Source: Desulfobacteraceae bacterium
Lineage (GTDB): Bacteria > Desulfobacterota > Desulfobacteria > Desulfobacterales > Desulfosarcinaceae
Reading direction: 5' to 3'
Assembly (NCBI GenBank): GCA_013003715.1
Contig: JABDIN010000048.1
Coordinates: forward strand, 25,305 to 89,304
Length of the DNA stretch: 64,000 bases
Position 1 is the first letter of the stretch. Each line of letters opens with the position of its first letter. Shown one piece after another: positions 47,539 to 58,597 of the stretch. The notes beneath the pieces are model-generated. The model was given only the letters and a program-made list of their open reading frames with translations, did no database searches and had not been told where the DNA came from. The position numbers were made by a program, and so were the translations under genes.

Positions 47539-48114
47539 ATGATTGACCCTGCTTCTGCCATAGGTTTTGACGTGGATGGTGTGATTGCGGATACCATGTC
47601 ATTGTTTATTGATATCCTCCGGCAGGACTACAATATCCATCATATTCACTACAACGATATCCGGACCTATGAACTGGAAGAGTGTCTGGACCTCGACCCG
47701 GGCCTCATACAGGCGATACTCTCCCGTATTATCGACGGCCATTACACTGCGGTACTGAATCCTATCCCCGGAGCCGTTCGTGTGTTGTCCCGCATCAGTC
47801 GGTTCCGGAACCCACTGCTGCTGGTAACCGCGCGGCCTGAATCCGGGCCGCTGGATCAATGGATGAACTCTATTTTCAGTACCAACGGTACCAGCGTCGA
47901 GATAATTGCTGTCGGGGCATCGGCCGCAAAGATCGATTTGTTGAAGCAACGGTCCATCTCGTGTTTTGTGGAAGACAGGCTTGAAACCTGCCATCTGCTT
48001 GACAGGGCGGATATAACACCTATTCTATTCAGGCAGCCGTGGAACAGAGAGCCACATCCGTTCATAGAAATCAGCTCCTGGGAAGAGTTGGAAGCCATGG
48101 TCGAATTCACATGA
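47539..48114 (+). CDS. HAD-superfamily hydrolase-like protein
   Basis: A 191-residue protein. HAD motif I is FDVDGVIAD at residues 10-18, with nucleophile D11 and acid D13; motif II is around LLVTARPES and motif IV in CFVEDRLETC. It resembles 5'-nucleotidase or phosphatase HADs with a small helical cap. Its ATG is 5 bp after the inverted-repeat element and its stop overlaps the xerC start (ATGA), so the two are probably translated together. Substrate unknown. Confidence 0.82.
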   Translation: MIDPASAIGFDVDGVIADTMSLFIDILRQDYNIHHIHYNDIRTYELEECLDLDPGLIQAILSRIIDGHYTAVLNPIPGAVRVLSRISRFRNPLLLVTARPESGPLDQWMNSIFSTNGTSVEIIAVGASAAKIDLLKQRSISCFVEDRLETCHLLDRADITPILFRQPWNREPHPFIEISSWEELEAMVEFT

Positions 48115-49037
48115 AAACACCATCGGTTCAGTCGACAATCGATAATTTTGTAAAGGTCCTGACCGCTGAAAAAGGCTACTCGGACAATACCTGCAGAGCC
48201 TATCGCCATGATTTGATTGAATTCTTCGGGTACATCAACCGGCAGAATGATGCCGTGGGAAACCGTGATAGTGTCGGTGCTACAGCCATTCACGATGTCG
48301 ATAATTTGATGATCCGCGAATTTCTGGCGCATCTGTTCAGAAAGAATGAGAAGATCACCATCGCACGGAAACTCTCGGTTCTCAGAACATTTTTCAGGCA
48401 CTTGAAAAAGCACAACATCATTGCCGAGAATCCCATAGCGTCAATTCTGACACCCAAACTGGAAAAGCGTCTTCCGGTATTTCTTGCCGTCGATGACATG
48501 TTCCGTCTCCTCAATTCCATGCCCATTACATCGGTCCTGGATTTAAGAAACCGCGCCATGTTCGAAACCCTGTATTCGACGGGCATCCGTGTTTCGGAGT
48601 TGGCGGGGTTGAACATGCCGGATCTGGACTTCTCCAACCAGACCATTCGTGTTCTCGGAAAAGGAAACCGGGAGCGAGTGGTATCCATCAGCAGAACCGC
48701 TATGAAAGCCATTGATGGATATCGACGGAAACTGGCGCTGAATATGGATGCCGACAGCGAATTGGCCGTGTTTCTGAACCGCTATAACAAGCGATTGAGT
48801 ACACGCTCCATTGCGCGTATTCTTGACCGCCTGGTAACACAATGCGGTTTGCCGATGTCCATCTCGCCGCATACCATGCGCCACAGTTTTGCCACGCATA
48901 TGCTCGATGCCGGTGCCGATCTTCGTATCATCCAGGAATTGCTTGGCCATAAAAGCCTTTCGACCACTCAGAAATATACTCATGTGAGCATCGATCGTCT
49001 GATGGCCACCTATGACAGCGCCCATCCGAGGAAATAG
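48111..49037 (+). CDS. xerC: Tyrosine recombinase XerC/XerD family
   Basis: A 308-residue recombinase. It has an N-terminal SAM-like core-binding domain ([18 protein letters not shown]), the catalytic arginine in [13 protein letters not shown], the lysine near [43 protein letters not shown] with the nucleophilic tyrosine. Length and all residues fit a chromosome-dimer-resolving Xer. ATG 48111 overlaps the upstream stop by 4 bp; upstream in-frame ATG 48039 is inside the HAD gene. Followed by hslV. Confidence 0.92.
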   Translation: MKTPSVQSTIDNFVKVLTAEKGYSDNTCRAYRHDLIEFFGYINRQNDAVGNRDSVGATAIHDVDNLMIREFLAHLFRKNEKITIARKLSVLRTFFRHLKKHNIIAENPIASILTPKLEKRLPVFLAVDDMFRLLNSMPITSVLDLRNRAMFETLYSTGIRVSELAGLNMPDLDFSNQTIRVLGKGNRERVVSISRTAMKAIDGYRRKLALNMDADSELAVFLNRYNKRLSTRSIARILDRLVTQCGLPMSISPHTMRHSFATHMLDAGADLRIIQELLGHKSLSTTQKYTHVSIDRLMATYDSAHPRK

Positions 49038-49051
49038 GGGAAAAGGGAATT

Positions 49052-49615
49052 ATGCCACATCATGCTGAAAACCATTCGGTCACCGCATTTCACGGTACCA
49101 CGATTCTGGCCCTGCGCCATAAGGGAAAAGTCGCCATTGCCGGTGACGGACAGGTGACCCTCAACAATACGGTCATCAAACACAAGGCCCGAAAAGTCAG
49201 GCGAATTTTCAACGACAAGATACTTGTGGGGTTTGCCGGCGCCACGGCGGATGCACTGAACTTGTCGGAACGATTGGAAGCCAAACTTGAACGCTTCAAT
49301 GGAAATCTTACCCGCTCGGCAGTAGAGCTGGCCAGGGATTGGCGAACCGATAAATATCTACGGCGATTGGAGGCGCTGATGATCGCCCTGGATGAAAAAG
49401 CCATGTTCCTGATATCGGGAAACGGTGATGTGATCGAGCCGGATGAAGGATTGATCGGTATCGGTTCCGGCGGTGTCGCGGCACAGGCGGCGGCCATGGC
49501 ACTGCTGGAGCATAATGCCGACCTGGATGCCCGGAGCATCGTGGCCTCGTCCATGAAAATCGCATCCTCCATATGTGTTTACACCAACGACAATATTTTG
49601 TTGGAAGAACTTTAA
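49052..49615 (+). CDS. hslV: ATP-dependent protease peptidase subunit HslV
   Basis: A 187-residue N-terminal-nucleophile protease subunit. [20 protein letters not shown] is the family start, with catalytic Thr16 after a 15-residue extension ([15 protein letters not shown]), so removal of a propeptide at G15-T16 is expected. [18 protein letters not shown] and the C-terminal [11 protein letters not shown] fit. It is 26 bp from hslU, its ATPase partner. Confidence 0.94.
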   Translation: MPHHAENHSVTAFHGTTILALRHKGKVAIAGDGQVTLNNTVIKHKARKVRRIFNDKILVGFAGATADALNLSERLEAKLERFNGNLTRSAVELARDWRTDKYLRRLEALMIALDEKAMFLISGNGDVIEPDEGLIGIGSGGVAAQAAAMALLEHNADLDARSIVASSMKIASSICVYTNDNILLEEL

Positions 49616-49641
49616 CCTGTGTAAGCGAGTAAAAAAATAGA

Positions 49642-51003
49642 ATGAGCAATTTAAAACCATCGGAAATCGTCCAAAAGCTTGATAAATACATCATCGGCCA
49701 GCATCAGGCCAAACGCAGTGTGGCCATTGCCCTGAGGAATCGTTGGCGCCGTCAACACGTAGAGCCGGATTTGCGGGATGAAATCGCACCGAAAAATATC
49801 ATCCTCATCGGACCCACCGGTGTAGGCAAGACGGAAATCGCACGGCGATTGTCCAAAATGACGGATTCACCGTTTTCGAAGGTAGAAGCCTCCAAATTCA
49901 CCGAAGTCGGATATGTCGGCCGTGATGTCGAGTCCATGGTGAGAGATCTTGTGGAGCTTACCGTGAACACGCTTAAGACACAGGAGCAGGAGGCGGTCAG
50001 GGAAAAAGCCGCCCAGATTGCCGAAGAGCGCGTCCTGGATCTGTTGTTGCCGAAAAACACGACCGTACCTGTCCCAAAAGGGGAGGGGGATGCCGAAGTA
50101 AAGCCGGCGCCGGTTGAGGATGTATCCTCGACCCGCGAAAAATTGCGCAAAATGCTGCATGACGGCAAGCTTGACGGCCGGTACGTGGATCTGGATGTTG
50201 CGGACCGCAACATTCCCATGGTTGAGATTTTTTCAAATGTCGGTATGGAGGAAATGGGGATCAATTTCAAGGACATGCTTGGCGGCCTGATGCCTAAAAA
50301 CACCAAGCGCCGGAAAATAAAGGTTCCGGAAGCCCTGCAGACGATTGCACAGGAGGAGGCCCAGAACCTCGTGGACATGGATAAGGTGATCTCCCGGGCC
50401 ATCGAAAAAGTGGAACAATCCGGCATTATTTTCCTCGATGAAATCGACAAAATCGCCGGGAAAAACGGCAGCCACGGTCCGGATGTGTCCCGGGAAGGCG
50501 TACAGCGGGACCTGCTGCCCATCGTCGAGGGCAGTACCGTGAATACGAAATACGGTCCGGTGCGCACCGATCATATATTGTTTATTGCATCAGGCGCTTT
50601 CCACACCATCAAACCGTCGGATCTTATCCCCGAACTGCAGGGCCGGTTCCCCATCCGTGTGGAGCTCAATGCGTTGGGAAAGACAGAATTCATTCGAATC
50701 CTCACTGAACCTAAAAACGCCCTGCTCCTCCAGTATATGGCACTACTGAGAACCGAAGGCGTGGACATTACATTCACCGATGATGCGGTGGAGACAATTG
50801 CCGCCATAGCCGAGGATGTCAATAATCTGACCGAGAACATCGGCGCCCGGCGGCTGCACACCCTGATGGAGAAGCTCCTGGAGGATCTGTTGTTCGAAGG
50901 GCCGGATTTGAAAGAGAAAAATATCGTTATCAACGGCTCGTTTGTGGAAGAGAGACTCAAGGATATACGGGCAGATGAAGATCTGAGCCGGTTTATTCTG
51001 TAA
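49642..51003 (+). CDS. hslU: ATP-dependent protease ATPase subunit HslU
   Basis: A 453-residue AAA+ unfoldase. [21 protein letters not shown] is the N-terminal block; Walker A is GPTGVGKT, Walker B FLDEIDK, the pore-loop motif GYVGRD, the I-domain lies between (about 110-240) and the C-terminal EDLSRFIL reaches into HslV. It forms a complex with the HslV protease just upstream. Confidence 0.96.
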   Translation: MSNLKPSEIVQKLDKYIIGQHQAKRSVAIALRNRWRRQHVEPDLRDEIAPKNIILIGPTGVGKTEIARRLSKMTDSPFSKVEASKFTEVGYVGRDVESMVRDLVELTVNTLKTQEQEAVREKAAQIAEERVLDLLLPKNTTVPVPKGEGDAEVKPAPVEDVSSTREKLRKMLHDGKLDGRYVDLDVADRNIPMVEIFSNVGMEEMGINFKDMLGGLMPKNTKRRKIKVPEALQTIAQEEAQNLVDMDKVISRAIEKVEQSGIIFLDEIDKIAGKNGSHGPDVSREGVQRDLLPIVEGSTVNTKYGPVRTDHILFIASGAFHTIKPSDLIPELQGRFPIRVELNALGKTEFIRILTEPKNALLLQYMALLRTEGVDITFTDDAVETIAAIAEDVNNLTENIGARRLHTLMEKLLEDLLFEGPDLKEKNIVINGSFVEERLKDIRADEDLSRFIL

Positions 51004-51007
51004 ATAT

Positions 51008-51934
51008 ATGGAAAAACCCATGGACAACAGCCAACTTGTCAGTGAAATTCTTGTGGAAGCCCTGCCGTATATCCGGCAATTCGCGGGGATGACCATTGTG
51101 GTCAAATACGGCGGCCATGCCATGGTGGACGAGCAATTGAAAGAGGATTTCGCCCGCGACATCACCTTGCTCAAATTCATCGGTGTGAATCCTGTGGTGG
51201 TACATGGCGGCGGCCCCCAGATAAACGACGTATTAGACCGGATGGGAATCAAAACCAAATTCGTCCGGGGCATGCGATTTACCGACGGTCCCACTATGGA
51301 TGTGGTTGAAATGGTGCTGGGTGGCAAGGTGAACAAGGCCATAGTCGCTCAGATAAACCGCCAGGGCGGCAAAGCCGTCGGGTTGAGCGGAAAAGACGCC
51401 GGCATGATACAGGCGGTGAAGATGACCATCACCGACAGCCATGGCGAAAATAACCCGCCCGAGATCATCGATCCCGGTATGGTCGGGGAGGTCTCCCATA
51501 TTGACCCCGCCATTATTCAATCCATCACCCGTGATGGCTTCATTCCCATCATCGCACCGGTGGGGGTCGGGTCCGGTGGCGAAACCTACAATATCAATGC
51601 TGACCTGGTGGCCGGAAAAATGGCGGAAGCCCTTGACGCCGGGCGTTTAATAATGCTCACCGATGTTGACGGCGTACTCGACAACTCCGGGCGGTTGCAG
51701 TCCACACTTGAGGTTGATCGGGTCAACCGGATGATAGCGGACGGACAGATTACCGGGGGGATGATTCCCAAAATGACATGTGCGGTGTCCACTGTGATGT
51801 CCGGTGTTCAGAAAGTGGCCGTCATCAACGGCACCAAACGGCATGCCTTGTTGCTGGAATTATTCACGGACAGGGGCATCGGTACCGAAGTCGTGTGCCC
51901 ATCTCCGCCCGGAAACGAAAAACTAACCGGCTGA
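51008..51934 (+). CDS. argB: Acetylglutamate kinase
   Basis: A 308-residue amino-acid kinase phosphorylating N-acetylglutamate in arginine synthesis. VKYGGHAM is the ATP-binding start, VHGGGPQINDVLDRMGI the substrate region, and LTDVDGVLDN the metal-site block. Length is typical. It begins 4 bp after the hslU stop and opens the arginine gene block argB-argD-argG-argH. Confidence 0.95.
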   Translation: MEKPMDNSQLVSEILVEALPYIRQFAGMTIVVKYGGHAMVDEQLKEDFARDITLLKFIGVNPVVVHGGGPQINDVLDRMGIKTKFVRGMRFTDGPTMDVVEMVLGGKVNKAIVAQINRQGGKAVGLSGKDAGMIQAVKMTITDSHGENNPPEIIDPGMVGEVSHIDPAIIQSITRDGFIPIIAPVGVGSGGETYNINADLVAGKMAEALDAGRLIMLTDVDGVLDNSGRLQSTLEVDRVNRMIADGQITGGMIPKMTCAVSTVMSGVQKVAVINGTKRHALLLELFTDRGIGTEVVCPSPPGNEKLTG

Positions 51935-51987
51935 ATTCCGGATTGTCCGCCGGTGATACCAATTTAATCCATTCAAGGTAAAACACC

Positions 51988-53172
51988 ATGACGGCTGAAC
52001 TCATGCAATTGGCGGATCGTGTGATTGCGCAAACCTATAATCGATTCCCCGTGGTTTTTGAAAGGGGCGAGGGCTGCACGCTCTGGGATACCCAGGGGCG
52101 CAGCTATATTGATTTTGTGGCCGGTATCGCCGTTTGCAGCCTCGGGCACTGCCATCCGGCGGTGTCTGCTGCGGTGGCGGACCAGGCCCGGCAATTATGT
52201 CATGTATCCAACCTTTACTATACCATTCCCCAAACCCGACTGGCCGAGATGTTGGTCTCCCGCAGTTTCGCCGACCGGGTTTTCTTCTGCAACTCCGGGG
52301 CTGAGGCCAACGAAGCGGCCATCAAACTGGCGCGGAAATATTTTTATGAGAAGGGTGAACCGGGCCGCACCCGCATCATTTCCATGGAACAATCATTTCA
52401 TGGCCGGACCATGGCGGCCCTTTCCGCCACCGGTCAGGATAAGATTCGGAAAGGATTCGATCCCCTGCTCGGCGGATTTGAGTTTATCCCCTACAACAAT
52501 ATCGGCGCGCTTGAGAATGCCATGGATGCATCGGTGTGTGCGGTGATGATGGAGCCCGTGCAGGGGGAAGGCGGTGTAATTTGTCCGGATCCCGGTTTTG
52601 TTCAGAAGGTGCGCAGGCTCTGCGATGACAATGGGGTGCTGCTCATCTTCGATGAAGTGCAAACCGGGATGGGGAGAACCGGCACATTGTTCGGGTACGA
52701 GCATTCTGGGGTGGCGCCGGATATCATGAGCCTGGCCAAAGCCTTGGCAAACGGGCTCCCCATCGGCGCCATGCTTGCCGTAGAGGAGGTGGCGTCCGCC
52801 TTCGGCCCCGGTGCCCATGCCTCCACTTTTGGCGGTGGTCCCCTTGTCACGGCAGCGGCATTGGCCACACTGGGCACCTTGACCAACGATGATGTGGTGG
52901 GCCATTGTGCGGCCATGGGAACCTATTTTAAATCCAAATTGCAAGGACTGAAGGAAAAACATGGCTGCGTCGAAGCGGTGCGCGGCCAGGGACTGCTTGT
53001 CGGTCTCAAACTGAAACAGGAAGCCGGATCACTGGTGACACGCTGCATGGAAGAGGGCTTTCTGATTAATTGTATCCAGGACTCGGTATTGCGTTTCGTT
53101 CCACCACTGATCATCGGAAAATCTCAAATCGATGCGCTTGTGGATTGCCTGGACAACCTGTTGTCCGAATAG
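51988..53172 (+). CDS. argD: Acetylornithine aminotransferase
   Basis: A 394-residue class III PLP aminotransferase. It has FCNSGAEANEAAIKLARKY, the PLP-interacting LIFDEVQTGMGRTG, and the lysine in SLAKALANGLPIGAM. It converts N-acetylglutamate semialdehyde to acetylornithine and may also act as succinyldiaminopimelate aminotransferase, as in many bacteria; the lysA-dapF genes downstream fit that second role. Confidence 0.92.
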   Translation: MTAELMQLADRVIAQTYNRFPVVFERGEGCTLWDTQGRSYIDFVAGIAVCSLGHCHPAVSAAVADQARQLCHVSNLYYTIPQTRLAEMLVSRSFADRVFFCNSGAEANEAAIKLARKYFYEKGEPGRTRIISMEQSFHGRTMAALSATGQDKIRKGFDPLLGGFEFIPYNNIGALENAMDASVCAVMMEPVQGEGGVICPDPGFVQKVRRLCDDNGVLLIFDEVQTGMGRTGTLFGYEHSGVAPDIMSLAKALANGLPIGAMLAVEEVASAFGPGAHASTFGGGPLVTAAALATLGTLTNDDVVGHCAAMGTYFKSKLQGLKEKHGCVEAVRGQGLLVGLKLKQEAGSLVTRCMEEGFLINCIQDSVLRFVPPLIIGKSQIDALVDCLDNLLSE

Positions 53173-53231
53173 GAACTATGAAGCGGAAATCACGGACCTG
53201 ATCTTGTTTATTATCGTAAAGGAGAAAATCA

Positions 53232-54437
53232 GTGGGCAAACAAGTTAATAAGACGATTCTCGCGTACTCAGGCGGATTGGACACTTCCGTCATTCTCAAA
53301 TGGCTGATCGAGACTTATGACTGCGAAGTGGTTACATTTTCAGCGGATCTTGGCCAGACCGACGCCATGGATGATGTACGTGCGAATGCAATAAAGACCG
53401 GTGCAACTAAAGCTTATGTGGAAGACTTGAAAGAAGAGTTCGTCAGGGATTATGTATTTCCGGCTTTTCGCGCCAATGCCGTTTATGAAGGACAATATCT
53501 CCTGGGTACCTCCATTGCCCGTCCCCTTATTGCCAAGCGGCAGGTCGAAATCGCCGCTGCGGAAGGCGCCGATGCCGTCAGCCACGGCGCCACCGGCAAG
53601 GGCAATGATCAGGTTCGATTTGAAGTGGGATATCTTGCCCTGAATCCGCATATCAAGATCATTGCGCCCTGGCGTGAATGGGACCTGAATTCCCGGACCA
53701 TTCTCATGGAATTCGCGAAAAAGCACGGTATCAGCGTGCCCACAACCCATAACAAACCCTATAGCACCGACGGCAATCTCCTCCACATCAGCTATGAAGG
53801 GGGCATGTTAGAGGATCCCTGGACTGCGCCGCCCGATGACTTGTACACGCTCACCACATCACCCAAGGCGGCGCCGGATGAGAGTGAAATCATCGACATT
53901 GCTTTCGAAAAAGGCAATCCCACGTCCATCGGTGGACAGGCCTTGTCACCGGCCAAAATGTTGGCGGAGCTGAACCGGTTGGGCGGTAAACATGGCATCG
54001 GCCGGGTGGATATCGTTGAGAGCCGGTTTGTGGGAATGAAATCCCGCGGTATCTATGAGACACCGGGCGGAACGATACTGAGAGCAGCCCATATGGCCCT
54101 GGAGACGATTACACTGGACCGGGAGGTCATGCACATCAGGGATTCCCTGATTCCAAAATACGCTCAATTGATCTATAATGGATTCTGGTTCGCACCGGAA
54201 ATGGTGATGTTGCAGAATATGATCGATGATACACAACACAATGTGACCGGGACGGTCCGCTTAGAATTATACAAGGGCAATTGCACGGTGCTGGGCCGAA
54301 AGTCGGAATATTCACTCTACCGTGAAGATTTTGCCACCTTTGAGGATGATGATGTATACAGCCATAAAGACGCGGAAGGCTTTATCCGCCTCAATGCACT
54401 ACGTCTCAGAATCCGGAAAATGATGGAAAAGCGTTAG
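53232..54437 (+). CDS. argG: Argininosuccinate synthase
   Basis: A 401-residue ATP-dependent ligase joining citrulline and aspartate. [15 protein letters not shown] is the P-loop, [13 protein letters not shown] the citrulline site, and [11 protein letters not shown] and [11 protein letters not shown] fit. The start is GTG 53232, with AAAGGAG upstream. No argF lies between argD and argG, so the carbamoyltransferase must be elsewhere. Confidence 0.95.
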   Translation: MGKQVNKTILAYSGGLDTSVILKWLIETYDCEVVTFSADLGQTDAMDDVRANAIKTGATKAYVEDLKEEFVRDYVFPAFRANAVYEGQYLLGTSIARPLIAKRQVEIAAAEGADAVSHGATGKGNDQVRFEVGYLALNPHIKIIAPWREWDLNSRTILMEFAKKHGISVPTTHNKPYSTDGNLLHISYEGGMLEDPWTAPPDDLYTLTTSPKAAPDESEIIDIAFEKGNPTSIGGQALSPAKMLAELNRLGGKHGIGRVDIVESRFVGMKSRGIYETPGGTILRAAHMALETITLDREVMHIRDSLIPKYAQLIYNGFWFAPEMVMLQNMIDDTQHNVTGTVRLELYKGNCTVLGRKSEYSLYREDFATFEDDDVYSHKDAEGFIRLNALRLRIRKMMEKR

Positions 54438-54502
54438 TTCATCAGGATATTCTGCCGTTTAACAATAATTATCTTTGCAACGCAACGTGACAGAGGCTTG
54501 AT

Positions 54503-55891
54503 ATGTCAGATAAACCCTGGGCCGGACGGTTTTCAGAGAAGACCGACTCGCTGGTCGAGGCCTTCAGTGCTTCGATTCACTATGACAAGCGATTATATCC
54601 TTACGATATAGAAGGAAGCATCGCCCATTGTAAGATGCTCGCCAAGGCGAAAATTATTACCGAGGATGAATCCGCAGCATTGATCCAGGGACTCATTAAC
54701 GTCAAGCGCGAATTGGATCACAACACCTTCACCTTCAGTGACAGCCTGGAAGATATTCACATGCACATCGAGGCGCGACTAGTCCAGGATGTCGGCAGTG
54801 TCGCGCAAAAACTTCATACCGCCCGGAGCCGAAACGACCAGGTGGCACTGGACGTCCGCATGTATCTGAAGGCGGCAACGGAAATCATCATCGACCATCT
54901 GTTTGAACTGAGAAGTGCCATCGTCGCCCTGTCCAGGAAACATCTGGGCGTTGTTCTGCCCGGCTATACACACATGCAGCGTGCTCAACCGGTTGTTCTG
55001 TCTCACCACTTAATGGCCTATTACGAGATGTTCACCCGGGATGTGCAGCGGTTCGAAGAGGGGTATAAACGGACCAATGTCATGCCGTTGGGCGCTGCCG
55101 CGCTTGCCGGCACCACCTATCCCATTGACAGGGCGTATACCGCCGAGTTGCTGGGATTCCCTGAAATATCCGCCAACAGCATGGATGCGGTTTCGGACAG
55201 GGATTTTATTCTCGAATTCAACGCCGCCGCCGGTATCTGCATGGTGCATCTGAGTCGAATGTCCGAAGAGTTGATTTACTGGTCGTCATCCGAATTTGAT
55301 TTTATCGAGATGCCCGATGCATTTACCACCGGTTCAAGCATTATGCCCCAGAAAAAAAATCCCGATGTCTCTGAACTGGTGAGGGGAAAAACCGGCCGGG
55401 TATTCGGCAACCTGATGGCGCTGCTGACCTTGATGAAGTCTCTGCCTATGGCCTATAACCGCGATATGCAGGAAGACAAGGAACCGTTGTTCGACACCGT
55501 GGATACCTTGACCGCCTGCTTGTCGGTTTATGCCAAAATGATACCGCATATCGTGGTCAAGCAGGACACGATGCGTAATGCCGCATCCACCGGTTATTTA
55601 AATGCCACGGATATGGCGGATTATCTGGTGAGTAAAGGCATTCCATTCCGGAAAGCCCATGAATGCGTGGGGAAGGCTGTTGCTTTCGGATTGTCCGAGG
55701 GCAGGGAACTGCATGAGCTCACCCTTGAGGAACTTAAACTATTTTCCACCCGGGTGGAAGCGGATATCTTCGAGCGTTTGACATTGGAGCAAATGGTTCA
55801 CCGGCGCACCTCCGCAGGGGGGACGGCGCCGGATAACGTGCAAAAGGCCATCGCCGAGGCGCAGCACCGGCTTGACAAGGAAAAACATTGA
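54503..55891 (+). CDS. argH: Argininosuccinate lyase
   Basis: A 462-residue fumarase/aspartase-superfamily lyase that releases arginine and fumarate. WAGRFSEKTD is the N-terminal signature, HTARSRNDQVALDVRMYL the substrate-binding block and SSIMPQKKNPDV the superfamily signature with the catalytic serine. It is followed by the lipoprotein and lysA genes in the same direction. Confidence 0.96.
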   Translation: MSDKPWAGRFSEKTDSLVEAFSASIHYDKRLYPYDIEGSIAHCKMLAKAKIITEDESAALIQGLINVKRELDHNTFTFSDSLEDIHMHIEARLVQDVGSVAQKLHTARSRNDQVALDVRMYLKAATEIIIDHLFELRSAIVALSRKHLGVVLPGYTHMQRAQPVVLSHHLMAYYEMFTRDVQRFEEGYKRTNVMPLGAAALAGTTYPIDRAYTAELLGFPEISANSMDAVSDRDFILEFNAAAGICMVHLSRMSEELIYWSSSEFDFIEMPDAFTTGSSIMPQKKNPDVSELVRGKTGRVFGNLMALLTLMKSLPMAYNRDMQEDKEPLFDTVDTLTACLSVYAKMIPHIVVKQDTMRNAASTGYLNATDMADYLVSKGIPFRKAHECVGKAVAFGLSEGRELHELTLEELKLFSTRVEADIFERLTLEQMVHRRTSAGGTAPDNVQKAIAEAQHRLDKEKH

Positions 55892-55910
55892 GATTTCAAC
55901 TGGTCATCAT

Positions 55911-56357
55911 ATGAAACCCGCCCCCGCCATACTGATCTGCCTTCTGTTCGCGCTCCTGTTGATGACGGGGGCGGCATGCGGGGTGAAGCGTATGCCGGTG
56001 CCGCCCAAACAGATGCCGGTGCCGGTGGTGGCGGACCTGTCGGCCCGTCTTGCCGGTAACACCGTAAGGCTCTCCTGGACATTACCTGAGGAAATCCTGC
56101 AATTGAAAAATGCAACCGTCGTGATATACCGGTCGGCTGTCGGTTCGTCCGCAACCCCATGTGATGATTGTCCGGTGATATTCGAACGCATGGAGAGTAT
56201 CCCCGTACCCCATGGATCGGCGTCAACCGAACGGCGAATACCCATGACCTATGGTCAGGAATTGAACGAGGGATACAACTACAGGTATAAAGTCATTGTC
56301 AAACCGCCCATCGGCCCGGAAGGAGCCGATTCCAATATAGTTGAGTTCAGTTATTGA
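55911..56357 (+). CDS. Small lipoprotein with fibronectin-like domain, preceding lysA
   Basis: A 148-residue protein. The N-terminal ILICLLFALLLMTGAAC is a lipoprotein signal with lipid-modified Cys. The mature part begins GVKRMPVPPKQMPVP and contains VRLSWTLPEE, reminiscent of an Ig/fibronectin type III strand, and CDDCPVIFE. Placement before lysA-dapF resembles the lppL-lysA-dapF arrangement of gammaproteobacteria. Its role is not known. ATG 55911 is chosen so that the signal sequence is N-terminal; the ribosome-binding site is weak. Confidence 0.72.
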   Translation: MKPAPAILICLLFALLLMTGAACGVKRMPVPPKQMPVPVVADLSARLAGNTVRLSWTLPEEILQLKNATVVIYRSAVGSSATPCDDCPVIFERMESIPVPHGSASTERRIPMTYGQELNEGYNYRYKVIVKPPIGPEGADSNIVEFSY

Positions 56358-56449
56358 TGCCTATTGCCGCGTCACCGGTATATACTGTTCATATGGGAGT
56401 GGCGGGGATATCACCATAAATCATGTTCTGGCCGAAAGAGGGGCCGAAA

Positions 56450-57712
56450 ATGCATCACTTCACTTATAAAAACGATAATCTTTATTGCGAGGATGTGGCC
56501 GTACGGTCCATTGCCGATGCCCTTGGCACGCCATTTTACCTGTATAGCCATGCGACCCTTTGCCGCCATTACAACTCCTTCAACGACGCCTTTGAAGGCA
56601 TTGACCGCTTGGTCTGTTTCAGTGCCAAGGCCAATACCAACCTGTCCATTCTGTCGTTGTTCCGCCAATTGGGTAGTGGATTGGATATCGTCTCGGGCGG
56701 GGAACTTTTCAAAGGCCTGAAAGCCGGTTATCCACCGGATAAAATCGTTTATTCAGGTGTCGGAAAACGCATCGATGAGATAGATTATGCCTTGAGCGAG
56801 GAGATACTCATTTTTAACGTGGAGTCCATGGAGGAACTCGACGTCATCAACGCCCGGGCCGGGGAACTGAAAAAAACAGCCGATATCGCCATACGTGTCA
56901 ATCCGGATGTGGATCCAGGCACCCATCCGTATATCTCAACCGGTTTATCCAAAAACAAATTCGGCATTGATACGGCAGGTGCCGTCGAAGTCTACAAGGC
57001 CGCAGCAGGCCTTAAAAATGTAAACCCCGTGGGCTTGGATTGTCACATCGGTTCCCAGATCACCGAAGTCGCCCCCTTTAAAGACGCCCTGGTCAGTCTT
57101 TGCGGACTCATAGACGCGCTGGAAGAAACAGGTATTCATATCAAGTATCTGGACATGGGGGGTGGACTGGGAATTACCTATGGAGAAGAGACACCGCCGG
57201 AACCGGATGAATATGCCCGGGCCATTGCGGCATCGCTTAACGGACGCGATTTGAAATTGATACTCGAACCCGGCCGGGTCATTGTGGGCAATGCCGGTAT
57301 CCTGGTCACCAAGGTGCTGTATCGCAAACAAGGTAAAAAGAAGGAATTTATCATCACCGATGCGGGCATGAATGATCTCATGCGGCCCTCTTTATATAAT
57401 GCATATCACGCCATCATCCCGGTGGTTAAAAACAGTAAGGACACCATCGTCGCGGACGTGGTCGGACCCATCTGCGAGTCCGGCGATTTCCTGGCCCAGG
57501 AACGACCGATCCACAACGTTCAATCAGGGGATTTACTGGCGGTAATGAGCACCGGTGCTTACGGGTTCGCCATGTCATCCAATTATTGTTCCAGGCTTCG
57601 TGTGGCGGAAGTGATGGTCCGGGGAACCGAACATTCCGTGATCCGGTCACGGGAAACATACCCGGATCTGATCGAAGGCGAGAATATCCCTTCATTTTTA
57701 ATCGGATGTTAA
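56450..57712 (+). CDS. lysA: Diaminopimelate decarboxylase
   Basis: A 420-residue PLP enzyme making lysine. The PLP lysine is in VCFSAKANTN; the second region HIGSQITEV and GGGLGITYG bind phosphate; CESGDF carries the active-site cysteine and the C-terminal TGAYGFAMSSNY is typical. ATG 56450 is preferred with GAGGGG upstream; ATG 56423 would add nine residues. dapF follows 45 bp later. Confidence 0.95.
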   Translation: MHHFTYKNDNLYCEDVAVRSIADALGTPFYLYSHATLCRHYNSFNDAFEGIDRLVCFSAKANTNLSILSLFRQLGSGLDIVSGGELFKGLKAGYPPDKIVYSGVGKRIDEIDYALSEEILIFNVESMEELDVINARAGELKKTADIAIRVNPDVDPGTHPYISTGLSKNKFGIDTAGAVEVYKAAAGLKNVNPVGLDCHIGSQITEVAPFKDALVSLCGLIDALEETGIHIKYLDMGGGLGITYGEETPPEPDEYARAIAASLNGRDLKLILEPGRVIVGNAGILVTKVLYRKQGKKKEFIITDAGMNDLMRPSLYNAYHAIIPVVKNSKDTIVADVVGPICESGDFLAQERPIHNVQSGDLLAVMSTGAYGFAMSSNYCSRLRVAEVMVRGTEHSVIRSRETYPDLIEGENIPSFLIGC

Positions 57713-57757
57713 ACCCATGAGCAAATCAAAAAATGAGACAATGAACCAGGAGATAGA

Positions 57758-58597
57758 ATGATCGATCGATCCATATCATTTTTCAAGATGAGTGGTGCGG
57801 GCAACGATTTTATCGTCATTGACAATCGGGACGGCTCCCTTCCGGTGAAAGATATTCCCGGTTTCGTGCGCGGGGTCTGCCGGCGGAAAATGTCCGCAGG
57901 CGCCGACGGATTAATCCTTATCGAGAATTCGGATGAGACCGATTTTAAATGGCAATTTTTCAATTCCGACGGGTCCGTTGCCGAAATGTGTGGAAACGGT
58001 GCACGATGCGCAGCGCGATACGCGCACCTCAATGGCATCGCCGGTCCGAAAATGTCGTTCGAAACCATCGCCGGTATCATCCATGCCCGGGTAAACCCCG
58101 ATACGGTGACCGTAAAAATGACGGATCCCGTTGATTTGAAGATCAACACCACAATACCATTGAAAAGCGGAGCGGCCGTTGTCAGCATTGTCAACACCGG
58201 GGTCCCTCATGTGGTGATCACCGCTGCGGACATTGATGCAGTCGATGTCCGGGGATTAGGCCGGGAGATACGCTTTCATCCACAATTTACTCCGGAGGGC
58301 ACCAACGTGAACTTCATCGCCCCGGGCAAAGACGGTTCCTACTTCATCCGAACCTACGAACGGGGTGTTGAAGGTGAAACACTGGCCTGCGGCACTGGTA
58401 ATGTGGCCGCCGCCATAGTTATAGCGGAAACCTTGGCCGCCACATCTCCGGTGAGTTTGATCACCCGCAGCGGGTCACGACTCAGGGTCTATTTTCAAAA
58501 AGATGGGGCGGTTTACCGGGAAATGCAATTGGAGGGTGATGCCCGGGTGATCTATCAGGGAGAATTTTGGGATGACGCATGGGCCGACATCCATTGA
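57758..58597 (+). CDS. dapF: Diaminopimelate epimerase
   Basis: A 279-residue cofactor-independent epimerase converting LL- to meso-diaminopimelate for peptidoglycan and lysine. The two catalytic cysteines are in EMCGNGARCAARYA and TLACGTGNVAAA. FFKMSGAGNDFIVID is the N-terminal signature. CAGGAGATAG precedes the ATG. Its 3' end overlaps folK by 19 bp. Confidence 0.95.
   Translation: MIDRSISFFKMSGAGNDFIVIDNRDGSLPVKDIPGFVRGVCRRKMSAGADGLILIENSDETDFKWQFFNSDGSVAEMCGNGARCAARYAHLNGIAGPKMSFETIAGIIHARVNPDTVTVKMTDPVDLKINTTIPLKSGAAVVSIVNTGVPHVVITAADIDAVDVRGLGREIRFHPQFTPEGTNVNFIAPGKDGSYFIRTYERGVEGETLACGTGNVAAAIVIAETLAATSPVSLITRSGSRLRVYFQKDGAVYREMQLEGDARVIYQGEFWDDAWADIH

Noticed and set aside
49752..50567. 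271-codon minus-strand frame inside hslU
   Set aside because: It is antisense to a fully conserved hslU and is low-complexity Ser/Arg/Pro-rich, typical of a shadow frame.
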